Shown in pieces: positions 27,822-35,856 of a stretch of 64,000 nt of DNA. Under the pieces are notes generated by a model, which saw only the letters and a list, made by a program, of their open reading frames with translations, made no database searches and was not told the DNA's origin. Each line of letters starts with the position of its first letter. Position 1 is the stretch's first letter. Position numbers and translations under genes: made by a program. Location: contig NZ_JAJFAV010000003.1 of the NCBI RefSeq assembly GCF_020711235.1, forward strand, positions 1 to 64,000, read 5' to 3'. The DNA is from Hymenobacter sp. 15J16-1T3B (GTDB lineage Bacteria; Bacteroidota; Bacteroidia; Cytophagales; Hymenobacteraceae).

Positions 27822-30800
27822 TTACTGGTCGATGCGGAAGCCGAGGCCGAACTGAATCAGCGCGGCTTCTTCCACCGAGTGCTGCACCGACACGGACAAG
27901 GCAAAGGTTTCGTACACCGGCGCGATGTAAAAGCCCCCGCCGTAGCCGCGGTGCCAGCCGCCGTCGGCGTTGCCCTTGTAGTACACCTGGCCTTGGTCGT
28001 AGAAGCCAAACAGGCCGTAGTAGAAGGGCAGGATGGAGGTATTGGCGTAGCCCAGGGCTAGGCGCAGCTCCGAGTTCAGGTACAGCGAAGCGTCGCCGGT
28101 GAAGCGGTTGCGCACGTAGCCGCGCAGGTTCTGGCGCTGGCCCAGCTGGGTAAACTTGTAGAACGGAATGTCGTCGCTGGGGCCGTAGTTTTTGCCGCCG
28201 CCGCCCTTCACGGCCAAGGTCACCGGGATGCCCAGGCGGGCCGTGGCCAGGTACTCGGCAAAGGCTTCGGTAAGGCCGAAGGTGTTCTTGCCCTGGTTGA
28301 GCTGCCGCCAGGTGGTGTGCTCCCCGTAGAGGCGCACGCCCTTGCGGGCGAACAGCTTCCGGTCCCGGAAATCCAAGTCGACCACGGCGCGGCCGCCCAC
28401 CAGGCGCTGGAAGTCGGTGTTCGGAATGGGAATTTCCGGAGTGCTGCCGCCGGTTTTCAGCTGCCCGATGTAGCTGTTGGCCGAGTAGTCGCTCTGGTAC
28501 TGCTCGTACACTGGCCCGAGGCGCACCAGGCTCTTGCCGCGGAAGGCCCGCTCGAAGAAGGCTTCGGTCTGGTAGCCGCGGTAGCGCGCCCGGTAGAAAT
28601 GGTCGTTGTAGCGGTTGTCGTCCTTACTGGTGTTGTTGCCCAGGCCGAAGAAGTTGTAGAAGGGGAAGAAGTTGCCGTAAGTGGCGCGGGCGCCGAAGTC
28701 CCACTTGCCGATGAGGTAGCGCCAGCGCACGTTGCCGGTAAGCTGCCGGTTGCCGCCGGTGGTGTACTGCGCGTCGATGCCGTAGCGCACGCGGTAGTCG
28801 GGCTTGCGGAAGCCCTGCTTCACCCAGTCGAAGCCGGCAGCAATGCCGAAGCCGTCGTTCTGGTTGTAGATAATGGAGCCGCGCGGGGCGTAGCCGTCGT
28901 ACTCAAAGGCGTCGCGGTCGTAGTGGTTGACGCCCAGGCGGGTGGAGCGGCGGTCGGCGGTGCCGGAGCCGGCCTTCAGCTCGGTGCCCGGCACGTCGTA
29001 CACTTCGGTGCGGCCGCCGTTGGAGTTGTCGGCTACTACGTCGCCGCCCTCGCCGCCGATGATGCGCACGCGGATGCTGTTTTTACCGTCCCCGGTCACG
29101 TTGAACACGTCCTTGCCGTCGAGGCCGTAGAGGCGGATGTCGCGGGTTTCGTCCTTCACGAAGGTGCGGTCGAAAAAGGGTTGGCCCTTGGCCGCGCCGT
29201 CGTCGTCCTTCTTGCTGACCTGCACGCGCACGTTGCCGTCGGGCAGGCGCTGCACGTTGAACACTTCCGCCTTGTTCGAGCCGACCACGTCCACGTCGCG
29301 GGCCAGCATCAGGTAGTACTCGTCGATGGCCTTGGGCAGCTCCTGAATGCGGCTTTTCAGCTTGCGGTTGATATCCTTACCCGACAGGCCCTGGATTTCC
29401 TGGGGCAGGTTGGCCGTGGCCGAATCGATGGCGGCGGGCGTGATGCGCCGCTGCAGGTACTCGCCGATCTGCTTCCAATCGTCGCGGGTGAGGCTCTGCA
29501 GCAGGGCGCGGTCGAGGTGGCGGGCCGGCCAGTTCAGGCTTTCCAGGTCATTGAACTTGAGCTGGAAGTCTTCGATGCTGGGCACGGCCCACTCGCGGTT
29601 GGCCACCCAGGTCAGGGCCCCGTTCCAAAGCGTGAAGGCCTGGTCCCGGTCGCGCGGAATGGGCTGGTACACCGAGCCTTTGCCCTCCTTGTACTCGGCC
29701 CACTTCCAGTTGTCCTCGTGCTTACCGAAGTCAGCCACCAGCATGTCGAAGGCGCGGGCCTTGCCGAGCTGCCGCGCGTCGACGCGGTTGTCATTGTCTT
29801 TGTAGAGCTGGCGGAACATGCTGAACGAGCGGCGCACGTTGTCCGAGCCGCCGAAACCGGCAATGTTTTCCTTCTTGTCCCACGGGTCGTCTTCCAGCGT
29901 GCCGAGCAGGCCGGCGTACTGCTCGCGGTAGGGGCCGAGCTGCTGGTTGTCGGGCAGCACGAACAGGCGCGGCCGGGCGTGCAGGATGTCGGTGCGGTCG
30001 AGCAGGGGCGAAATGACCAGGGCCGAATACGGGTTGGCCGTGGCGGTGATGTCATGCAGGATATCGGAGGCCACCGAGCCGCGCAGCTCCGGCGGCAGAA
30101 TCTTGGTCACGTCCTTGTCGACGGAGCGGAAGGTGTACTCCGACGAATCGGCCGCAATCATCTTGAGCGAGGTCGTCTGGCGTCCGCCGCCGCGGCCGGT
30201 GGGGCGCAAGCCGCCTTTCTCCGCGTTCAAATCGAGCACCGGCACGGCTACCGGCTGCGTCCACGACGAGCGGTAGAGTGGGCCGATGAGCGGCTTTTGC
30301 AGGCCGTGGGCGCGGTACTGCGGGCCCGGCGTCACCGTCACCGTGGGGCCGTTGGCGGCGTCGGGCTTGGGCGCGGCCACGCCTTTCGGGGCCGTGGGGC
30401 AGTCGGGGAAGAAAGCGTTGGTGGGCGTTTCCTTGCTGGCGGGCAGGCAGGCCGATTGGAACAGCGTAGCCGAAAACGCCTCTTTCACTGCGTCGTCGCC
30501 CTCGAAGCGCAGGAAGGTGGTTTTCACCGTGCCGTCGGGAAAATAGTCGAGGCGGGTGTAGCCGGCATCTTTCTCGTTGTAGAGCGACTTGGCGTTGCTG
30601 GCCACCGGCTCGGAGTGGGCAAACGAGCCGCTGACGAGGTGGTAGTTGCGCTCAAATGGGGTGAGCTGCAGGCTGAAGTCGTGGGCGGCGGCGTAGATGA
30701 CGCCGGGGTGGTCCTTGAGCGTGCTCAGCAGCGTTTTGCGAAACTCCTGGTAGCCCGGCGAAGCCATGTCGCGCGGGGTGCCTACGTTTTGGCGGTAAGC

Positions 30801-31526
30801 CGCGTTGATGGTGCCGAACACCGGCGGCGAAAGGTGACGCTTCAGCGGCTGGTAGCCGCCGTAGGTGCCGTTGCTCAGGGCCGGCTGGTGGCCCACCAGC
30901 AGCACGTTGCGGTCCTTGGTGTCGTCGATAACGTCCTGAATCTGCTCCCGAAACTCCTCCGTCGACATGGTCTTGCAGTCCGTGTCGGGCGCCTCGGGGC
31001 GGTCGAAGGGGTGCGAAAACCAGGGCGTGTTCAGGGCCACCAGCCGCACAAGCGGGGCCACGTCCACAATTTCGGGGCCGGGGCAGCCGTTGCTCGGAAT
31101 AAAGGCATTCTGCCCACCCAGCTGCTTCTCAATGTACTTTTCGAGTCGCCGCACGCTTTTCTGTCCCTCGCGGCCGGAGTTGTTCCAGTCTTTGTCGCCG
31201 GGCACGAAGTAGATGCGGCCGTTGGGCAGGTCTTTGACCAGGGCCAGCAGCGCATTGGCCCGGCTTTCGAGGCCGGCGCGGGTGGTGTCCTGCTTGTCGG
31301 AAAGGCCGGCGTTGCCCACGATGTCGCCCAGGTGCACCACGGTAAAGGGCGTGGTTTCCTGCTCCAGGGTGCGGCGCAGGGCCTTGAGGCGCGCTTCGGG
31401 CACCGGACCGGCGGTGTTACCGAGCAAGTAGACGTGGTGGGCGGGCGGGGTCGATTGGGCGCTAACGGGCAGCGTGGCCGTCAGCAGCAAACCCGCGGCG
31501 AGCAGCGGGCGGTAGAAATAGCTCAT
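27822..31526 (-). CDS. Metallophosphoesterase-like / Omp85 (BamA/TamA-type) barrel fusion
   Basis: 1234 aa with signal peptide ending PVSAQ. Residues ~30-350 resemble a calcineurin-like phosphoesterase (VVHLGDIVGN at D68, YFVPGDKDW at 107-114, VGHQPALSNGTYGGY, YAAAHDFSLQ). A long middle region has no domain I recognise. The last ~350 residues are a beta-barrel of the surface antigen/BamA type, ending FGLGFRIDQ. In the family as I recall it, the first metal motif is LGD and the third GNHDW; here they read LLGN and GDKDW, so metal ligands appear substituted. It is predicted to sit in the outer membrane with the phosphoesterase part in the periplasm. Substrate or client unknown. Confidence 0.8.
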   Translation of the reverse strand: MSYFYRPLLAAGLLLTATLPVSAQSTPPAHHVYLLGNTAGPVPEARLKALRRTLEQETTPFTVVHLGDIVGNAGLSDKQDTTRAGLESRANALLALVKDLPNGRIYFVPGDKDWNNSGREGQKSVRRLEKYIEKQLGGQNAFIPSNGCPGPEIVDVAPLVRLVALNTPWFSHPFDRPEAPDTDCKTMSTEEFREQIQDVIDDTKDRNVLLVGHQPALSNGTYGGYQPLKRHLSPPVFGTINAAYRQNVGTPRDMASPGYQEFRKTLLSTLKDHPGVIYAAAHDFSLQLTPFERNYHLVSGSFAHSEPVASNAKSLYNEKDAGYTRLDYFPDGTVKTTFLRFEGDDAVKEAFSATLFQSACLPASKETPTNAFFPDCPTAPKGVAAPKPDAANGPTVTVTPGPQYRAHGLQKPLIGPLYRSSWTQPVAVPVLDLNAEKGGLRPTGRGGGRQTTSLKMIAADSSEYTFRSVDKDVTKILPPELRGSVASDILHDITATANPYSALVISPLLDRTDILHARPRLFVLPDNQQLGPYREQYAGLLGTLEDDPWDKKENIAGFGGSDNVRRSFSMFRQLYKDNDNRVDARQLGKARAFDMLVADFGKHEDNWKWAEYKEGKGSVYQPIPRDRDQAFTLWNGALTWVANREWAVPSIEDFQLKFNDLESLNWPARHLDRALLQSLTRDDWKQIGEYLQRRITPAAIDSATANLPQEIQGLSGKDINRKLKSRIQELPKAIDEYYLMLARDVDVVGSNKAEVFNVQRLPDGNVRVQVSKKDDDGAAKGQPFFDRTFVKDETRDIRLYGLDGKDVFNVTGDGKNSIRVRIIGGEGGDVVADNSNGGRTEVYDVPGTELKAGSGTADRRSTRLGVNHYDRDAFEYDGYAPRGSIIYNQNDGFGIAAGFDWVKQGFRKPDYRVRYGIDAQYTTGGNRQLTGNVRWRYLIGKWDFGARATYGNFFPFYNFFGLGNNTSKDDNRYNDHFYRARYRGYQTEAFFERAFRGKSLVRLGPVYEQYQSDYSANSYIGQLKTGGSTPEIPIPNTDFQRLVGGRAVVDLDFRDRKLFARKGVRLYGEHTTWRQLNQGKNTFGLTEAFAEYLATARLGIPVTLAVKGGGGKNYGPSDDIPFYKFTQLGQRQNLRGYVRNRFTGDASLYLNSELRLALGYANTSILPFYYGLFGFYDQGQVYYKGNADGGWHRGYGGGFYIAPVYETFALSVSVQHSVEEAALIQFGLGFRIDQ

Positions 31527-31724
31527 TGGCGAGGAAGGTAGAACGGGAACCCGCCGGCTGCGGCACCGGCCGGGCTTATTGGCTACCTACGCGAAAACCT
31601 GTTCTTGGGATAACCCAATCGTAAACATCGGCCGGCTCCGCGGCTCTGGCGCCTGCGGCCGCTTGGTCGGGCCTTTGATTTCTGCCGGCAAATGAGCTGC
31701 TTACGCCGTTGAAATCGTCGGCCC

Positions 31725-33251
31725 ATGCCAACTGCTACCCCCGTACTCGTGGCGGGCGCGGGCCCCACGGGCCTGCTGCTGGCCCTGGAGCTGTGCCGCC
31801 ACGGCCTGCGGCCCCGCGTGGTGGACGCCGCGCCCGGTCCTTCGCCCCTGAGCCGGGCGCTGGTGGTGCACGCCCGCACCCTGGAGCTGCTCGACCGGCA
31901 CGGCCTGGCCGGGGCGTTCGTGGCGCGGGGTGAAGTGCTGCGGGCGGCGGGCCTGCGCATGCACGGGCGGCTGCGGGCGGTGGCGCCGGTAGGCAGCATC
32001 GGCACCGGGCTCAGTCCGTTCCCGTTTCTGCTGACCTTGTCGCAGGACCAGACCGAGCTGCTTTTGCGCGAGGCCCTGGCCGGCTACGGGGTAAGTGTGG
32101 AGTGGGGCACCCGCCTGCTCGGCCTGAGCGCCGCGGCCGATGGCGTGACGGTGCAGCTGCAGCAGGAGGGAGGCGCCGTGGAAACAGCCGCGGCTGGCTA
32201 CGTCGCCGGGTGCGACGGGGCGCATTCGGCCGTGCGCCACGCGCTGGGCGTAGGCTTTCCCGGCGGCACCTACGAGCAGGTGTTTTTCGTGGCCGACACC
32301 GTGACCGAGGGCCTGGACGCGCCGGAAGGGGCGCGGCTGCTGCAGATTTCCCTCGACGAGCGGCAGTTTTCGGCTTTCTTTCCCATGCCGCAGGGCCGTA
32401 CGCGCATTATTGGCCTGCTGCCACCGGGCGTGGCCCCGGCCGAGGCTTCTTTCGAGCGACTGCGCCCCGGTCTGGAGCAATTGGAGCGGATTCGGGTGTG
32501 CGAGGTCACTTGGTTTTCCACCTACAAGGTCCACCACCGCGTGGCCGACGCCTTCCGCCACGGGCGGGTGCTATTGCTTGGCGACGCGGCCCATGTGCAC
32601 AGTCCAGCCGGGGGGCAGGGCATGAACACCGGCCTGGGCGACGCCGTGAACCTGGGCTGGAAACTCGCTGCCGCGGCGCGCGGCCAAGCACCCGACCGGC
32701 TGCTGGACACCTACGCCGCCGAGCGCATGCCCTTTGCCCGACAGCTCGTGGCCACCACCGACCGCGCCTTCACCGGGGCCACCAGTGGCTCGGTCTGGGC
32801 CGGCTGGGTGCGCACCACGCTGGTGCCGCGGGTGCTGCCCTGGCTGCTGCGCGTGCCCGCGCTGCGCCGGCTGCTGTTTCGCACCCTCTCCCAAACCGGA
32901 ATCCAGTACCTCGATTCGCCGCTGAGCCAGGGCCGGGCCGGCCGGGTCCGCGGCGGGGAGCGGCTGCCCTGGGCGGCAGAGTCGCGTTACGAGCCGCTGC
33001 GGCAGCCAGGCTGGCAGCTGCTGGGCCTGGGCGAGCCACCGGCGGCGCTGCGGGCGTGGGCCGCCCGCCAACGGCTGCCGCTGACGGTAGTGGCTGCCAG
33101 CCGCGAGGAGGCCGCCGGAGCCCTCTACCTCGTGCGCCCCGACGGCTACCTCGGCTTAGTGGCACCACAGTTTGATGAAGCCCAATTCTCAGCCTACGCG
33201 GCCGAATGGGGCGTGCAAGGAGCAGCGGCTGCGGGCGGTTCTCAGCCCTGA
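31725..33251 (+). CDS. FAD-dependent aromatic-type monooxygenase
   Basis: 508 aa. A class A flavin monooxygenase of the PheA/TfdB/UbiH type. The Rossmann start is VLVAGAGPTGLLLALELCRH, the second conserved block is VAGCDGAHSAVRHALG, and the FAD ribityl-binding block GDAAHVHSPAGGQGMNTGLG is intact. A thioredoxin-like C-terminal extension is plausible (AWAARQRLPLTVVAASREEA). Such enzymes hydroxylate phenols, polyketides or antibiotics using NAD(P)H and O2. No biosynthetic cluster surrounds it, so the substrate is open. It converges on the sirtuin gene with a 10-bp overlap. Confidence 0.88.
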   Translation: MPTATPVLVAGAGPTGLLLALELCRHGLRPRVVDAAPGPSPLSRALVVHARTLELLDRHGLAGAFVARGEVLRAAGLRMHGRLRAVAPVGSIGTGLSPFPFLLTLSQDQTELLLREALAGYGVSVEWGTRLLGLSAAADGVTVQLQQEGGAVETAAAGYVAGCDGAHSAVRHALGVGFPGGTYEQVFFVADTVTEGLDAPEGARLLQISLDERQFSAFFPMPQGRTRIIGLLPPGVAPAEASFERLRPGLEQLERIRVCEVTWFSTYKVHHRVADAFRHGRVLLLGDAAHVHSPAGGQGMNTGLGDAVNLGWKLAAAARGQAPDRLLDTYAAERMPFARQLVATTDRAFTGATSGSVWAGWVRTTLVPRVLPWLLRVPALRRLLFRTLSQTGIQYLDSPLSQGRAGRVRGGERLPWAAESRYEPLRQPGWQLLGLGEPPAALRAWAARQRLPLTVVAASREEAAGALYLVRPDGYLGLVAPQFDEAQFSAYAAEWGVQGAAAAGGSQP

Positions 33252-33940
33252 TTTTCCTGCTGCAGCAGCTCCCGCACCACCCGGGGCACGCCCTTGGTGG
33301 CCGGCTCGGGGATGAACTGCACGCCGCGGCGCGCAGTGCTGGGCTGGCTCGGGTCGATGACGTAGAGGGGGCGGCCGCTGGGCAGGTAGTGCAGCAGCCC
33401 GGCCGCCGGGTACACCTGCAGCGAGGTGCCCACCACCAGCATCACATCGGCCGTGGCGCACTCTTCGGCGGCGCGCTCAATCAGCGGCACGGCCTCGCCG
33501 AACCACACAATGTTAGGGCGCAGCTGATGGCCCCGCTCGCACACCTCGCCCATTTCGATGCGGTCTTTGTCGCCGAGCGGGTACACCAACTCCTCGTACC
33601 GGGAGCTGCGGGCCTCGTTGAGCTTGCCGTGCAGGTGGATAACGTGCCGGGAGCCCGCCCGTTCGTGCAAATCGTCCACGTTTTGGGTGATAATGACCAC
33701 TTCGTAGGCCTGTTCCAGCTCCACCAAGGCCCGGTGGCCAGCGTTGGGCTGGGCCTGCCGGGCGGCGGCCCGGCGCTGGTTGTAGAACTCCTGCACCAGC
33801 GCGGGGTTGCGGGCCCAGCCTTCGGGCGAGGCCACATCCTCCACGCGGTGATTTTCCCAGAGCCCGTCGGAGGCGCGGAAGGTGGCAATGCCGCTTTCGG
33901 CCGAGATGCCCGCGCCGGTGAGAACCACGACTTTTTTCAT
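33242..33940 (-). CDS. cobB: Sirtuin NAD-dependent deacylase
   Basis: 232 aa. It removes acyl groups from protein lysines using NAD+. NAD-binding is shown by VVLTGAGISAESGIATFR, QNVDDLHERAG, the catalytic His in VIHLHG, and VVGTSLQVYPAAGL. The Tyr-Arg pair in QEFYNQRRA is that of class III sirtuins (SIRT5-like), which prefer succinyl/malonyl lysine. Only one cysteine (GEVCERGHQ) remains where sirtuins normally have four zinc ligands, so the zinc site looks lost. Its stop overlaps the 3' end of the convergent monooxygenase gene. Confidence 0.93.
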   Translation of the reverse strand: MKKVVVLTGAGISAESGIATFRASDGLWENHRVEDVASPEGWARNPALVQEFYNQRRAAARQAQPNAGHRALVELEQAYEVVIITQNVDDLHERAGSRHVIHLHGKLNEARSSRYEELVYPLGDKDRIEMGEVCERGHQLRPNIVWFGEAVPLIERAAEECATADVMLVVGTSLQVYPAAGLLHYLPSGRPLYVIDPSQPSTARRGVQFIPEPATKGVPRVVRELLQQENQG

Positions 33941-33997
33941 AACCGCAAAGTAGTCCGCAATAAGGTTTGCCTACGACTGCCTACAGCGCCGGTTAGC

Positions 33998-34879
33998 TTA
34001 TTGCCAGCGTTTCAATTGGTCGGCTTCGAAGTCCCATTCCGGGGTGGCAAACATGCCATCTACCGCCGCCAGTCGAAACCACGCGCCCAGCTGCGGCTCC
34101 TCCACGTTGCGCAGCACGTGCATGTCCTGGGCGGGCATGTAGCTCTGGGCGAGCAGGGCGTAGCGGACGTGCGTGCCGGGGTGCTCCGCCACGTCGAGCA
34201 CCGTCACGGCGTGGCCGGGCGAGCCGCCGAGCACCAGCACGTCGCCGGGCTGCGCCTGGGCCAGCGGCACCGGCCGCATTTCCCGGCTCACCGACTTGGT
34301 GCCGGCGTAGGTGAATACCACGTCGAGGTAGCGGCGCAGGGCCGCGTGGGTAGGCGCTTCGGCGGGGCGGGGCGCGGCTACCACGTCTTCGCCCTGCACC
34401 TGAAAGCCTTTGCCGTCCACCCAGTCGCCAAACCAGATGTCATGCCCGCTGGTCAGGTGAAAGTGGATGCTGCGGAAGTTGCGGGTAAACTGGTACTCGG
34501 CCCGCAGGCGGATGGCCGCGTCGGCGCACTGCTGCAGGTCGCGCAGGCCGGTGTCGATGTCGATGACGGCGGCGTGCACGGTTTGCGGGTCTTTCAGCCG
34601 GCCGTCGTGGAGCCGCACAGCCGTGCCGCGGGGGCGCAGGGGCAGGCCGCGCAGCCACTCCCCATAGGAGCCCGGTGTAACGGCCACGCGCTGACACCCG
34701 GCCGGTGGCGCAAACCGCGCTGCCAAGGCCGCTTGCGGATTGTAGGGCTTGGTGAGCCACTCGTAGCGCGGCGAAGTTGAGGCCGGCTGCAGGGTCTGGG
34801 CGGCGGCCGGACGGTTATAGGTAACCAAGGCAGGCAGGCTTAGGAATGCCAGCCCCACTAAGAATATTGATCTACGCAT
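33998..34879 (-). CDS. DUF4846 family secreted protein
   Basis: 293 aa. Signal peptide-like start (MRRSIFLVGLAFLSLPALVTY) places the ATG at 34879; the upstream open frame is unrelated. The body matches my memory of DUF4846: GSYGEWLRGLPLRPRGTAVR, AAVIDIDTGLRDLQQCADAA, SIHFHLTSGHDIWFGDWVDG, QPGDVLVLGGSPGHAVTVLD. The last block resembles NlpC/P60-like or amidase-type pockets, but no catalytic dyad is secure. A periplasmic or surface location is predicted. Function unknown. It is on the same strand as, and 89 bp downstream of, the YgjP-type gene. Confidence 0.75.
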   Translation of the reverse strand: MRRSIFLVGLAFLSLPALVTYNRPAAAQTLQPASTSPRYEWLTKPYNPQAALAARFAPPAGCQRVAVTPGSYGEWLRGLPLRPRGTAVRLHDGRLKDPQTVHAAVIDIDTGLRDLQQCADAAIRLRAEYQFTRNFRSIHFHLTSGHDIWFGDWVDGKGFQVQGEDVVAAPRPAEAPTHAALRRYLDVVFTYAGTKSVSREMRPVPLAQAQPGDVLVLGGSPGHAVTVLDVAEHPGTHVRYALLAQSYMPAQDMHVLRNVEEPQLGAWFRLAAVDGMFATPEWDFEADQLKRWQ

Positions 34880-34968
34880 ATACAGCGGGCAACGAATCCG
34901 GCCGGTTTTTCTTGTTGACGGGCCAGGAAAATGGGCAATAGGTTGGGTGCAGCAGCCCAAGGACGCCG

Positions 34969-35700
34969 TCAGTCCGCATCGGCGCCCGTGGGCTGCTGCA
35001 CCCCGGGCGCGGCTTGGTTGAGCCGGGCCTTGTACTGCCGCCACTCGGGCATGAACTGGTCCATCAGCCCCCAGAAGCGGGCGTTGTGCAGCCGCTCGTG
35101 CAGGTGGGTCAGCTCGTGCACCAGCACGTATTCCAGGCACTCCTGCGGCTTTTTGATGAGCTCCAGGCTCAGCCAGATGCGCTGAGCGCGGGTGTTGCAG
35201 GTGCCCCAGCGGGTGCGCATCTGCTTGATGCCCCAAGCCGCGGCCCGGGCGCCCACCACCGGTTCCCAGCGGGCCAGCAACGCCGGTATCTGCTCTTTCA
35301 GTCGGGCCCGGTACCACGCCGTCAGCACCTGCTGCCGTTCGGCGGCAGTGCTGCTGGCCGGCGCATACAGGTCGAGGATGCCGTCTTCCTGCAGCAGCAC
35401 CCGCGCCCGGCTCTCGGCGGCGTGCACCCGCAGCTGGTAGGGGTGGCCCCGGTAGTAGTGCGTTTCGCCGCTGCTGTAGGTCAGTTCCGCCGCGGGCGTT
35501 TGCGTGGCAAAGCGGGCCCGATGCTTTTCAATCCACGCCCGGCGGGCGGCCACAAACTCGTGAATATTGGCCTCGGGCAGGCGCAGGGGCGCCGCCACCC
35601 GCACCCGGCCGTGGGGCGGATACACCGTCACGCGCAGCGTGCGGATGGCCTTGCGCACCAGCTCCACTTCCAGCCCCGCAATCTGTACTGTCTTGCTCAT
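34969..35700 (-). CDS. YgjP-like (DUF45) zinc metallopeptidase-fold protein
   Basis: 243 aa, cytosolic. The zinc motif is HELTH at 195-199 followed by H205 (VLVHELTHLHERLHNARFW), with the upstream RTRWGTCNTRAQRIWLSLEL block that marks the YgjP/DUF45 family. The N-terminal half (VRKAIRTLRVTVYPPHGRVR) is also typical. These proteins have a gluzincin-like fold; physiological substrates are not established. The start at 35700 (MSKTVQIAG) is preferred over an upstream in-frame ATG at 35799. Confidence 0.88.
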   Translation of the reverse strand: MSKTVQIAGLEVELVRKAIRTLRVTVYPPHGRVRVAAPLRLPEANIHEFVAARRAWIEKHRARFATQTPAAELTYSSGETHYYRGHPYQLRVHAAESRARVLLQEDGILDLYAPASSTAAERQQVLTAWYRARLKEQIPALLARWEPVVGARAAAWGIKQMRTRWGTCNTRAQRIWLSLELIKKPQECLEYVLVHELTHLHERLHNARFWGLMDQFMPEWRQYKARLNQAAPGVQQPTGADAD

Positions 35701-35801
35701 TACGAGTTCCCTGGCCGCGGCCGTGCCCGGGCCATCCAACCTAAAATACCTTGCTTCACCGCCCCGGCGTCGGGGCCGCAGCCGGCAAAGGTAGGGCACG
35801 C

Positions 35802-35839
35802 AAAAGCCCCGCCGACGAGTGTGCGTCAGCGGGGCTTTT
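35802..35839 (-). terminator. Terminator after topA
   Basis: AAAAGCCCCGCC...CG pairs with CG...GCGGGGCTTTT with a small bulge. It lies 20 nt beyond the topA stop; U-tract on the minus strand. Confidence 0.75.
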
Positions 35840-35856
35840 CGAAGAGGGTGGAACGG

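Noticed and set aside
28317-31541. 1074-codon plus-strand frame
   Set aside because: Antisense shadow of the MPE/Omp85 gene. Its translation is V/A/G/H-rich with no domain, as expected for the complement of GC-rich code.
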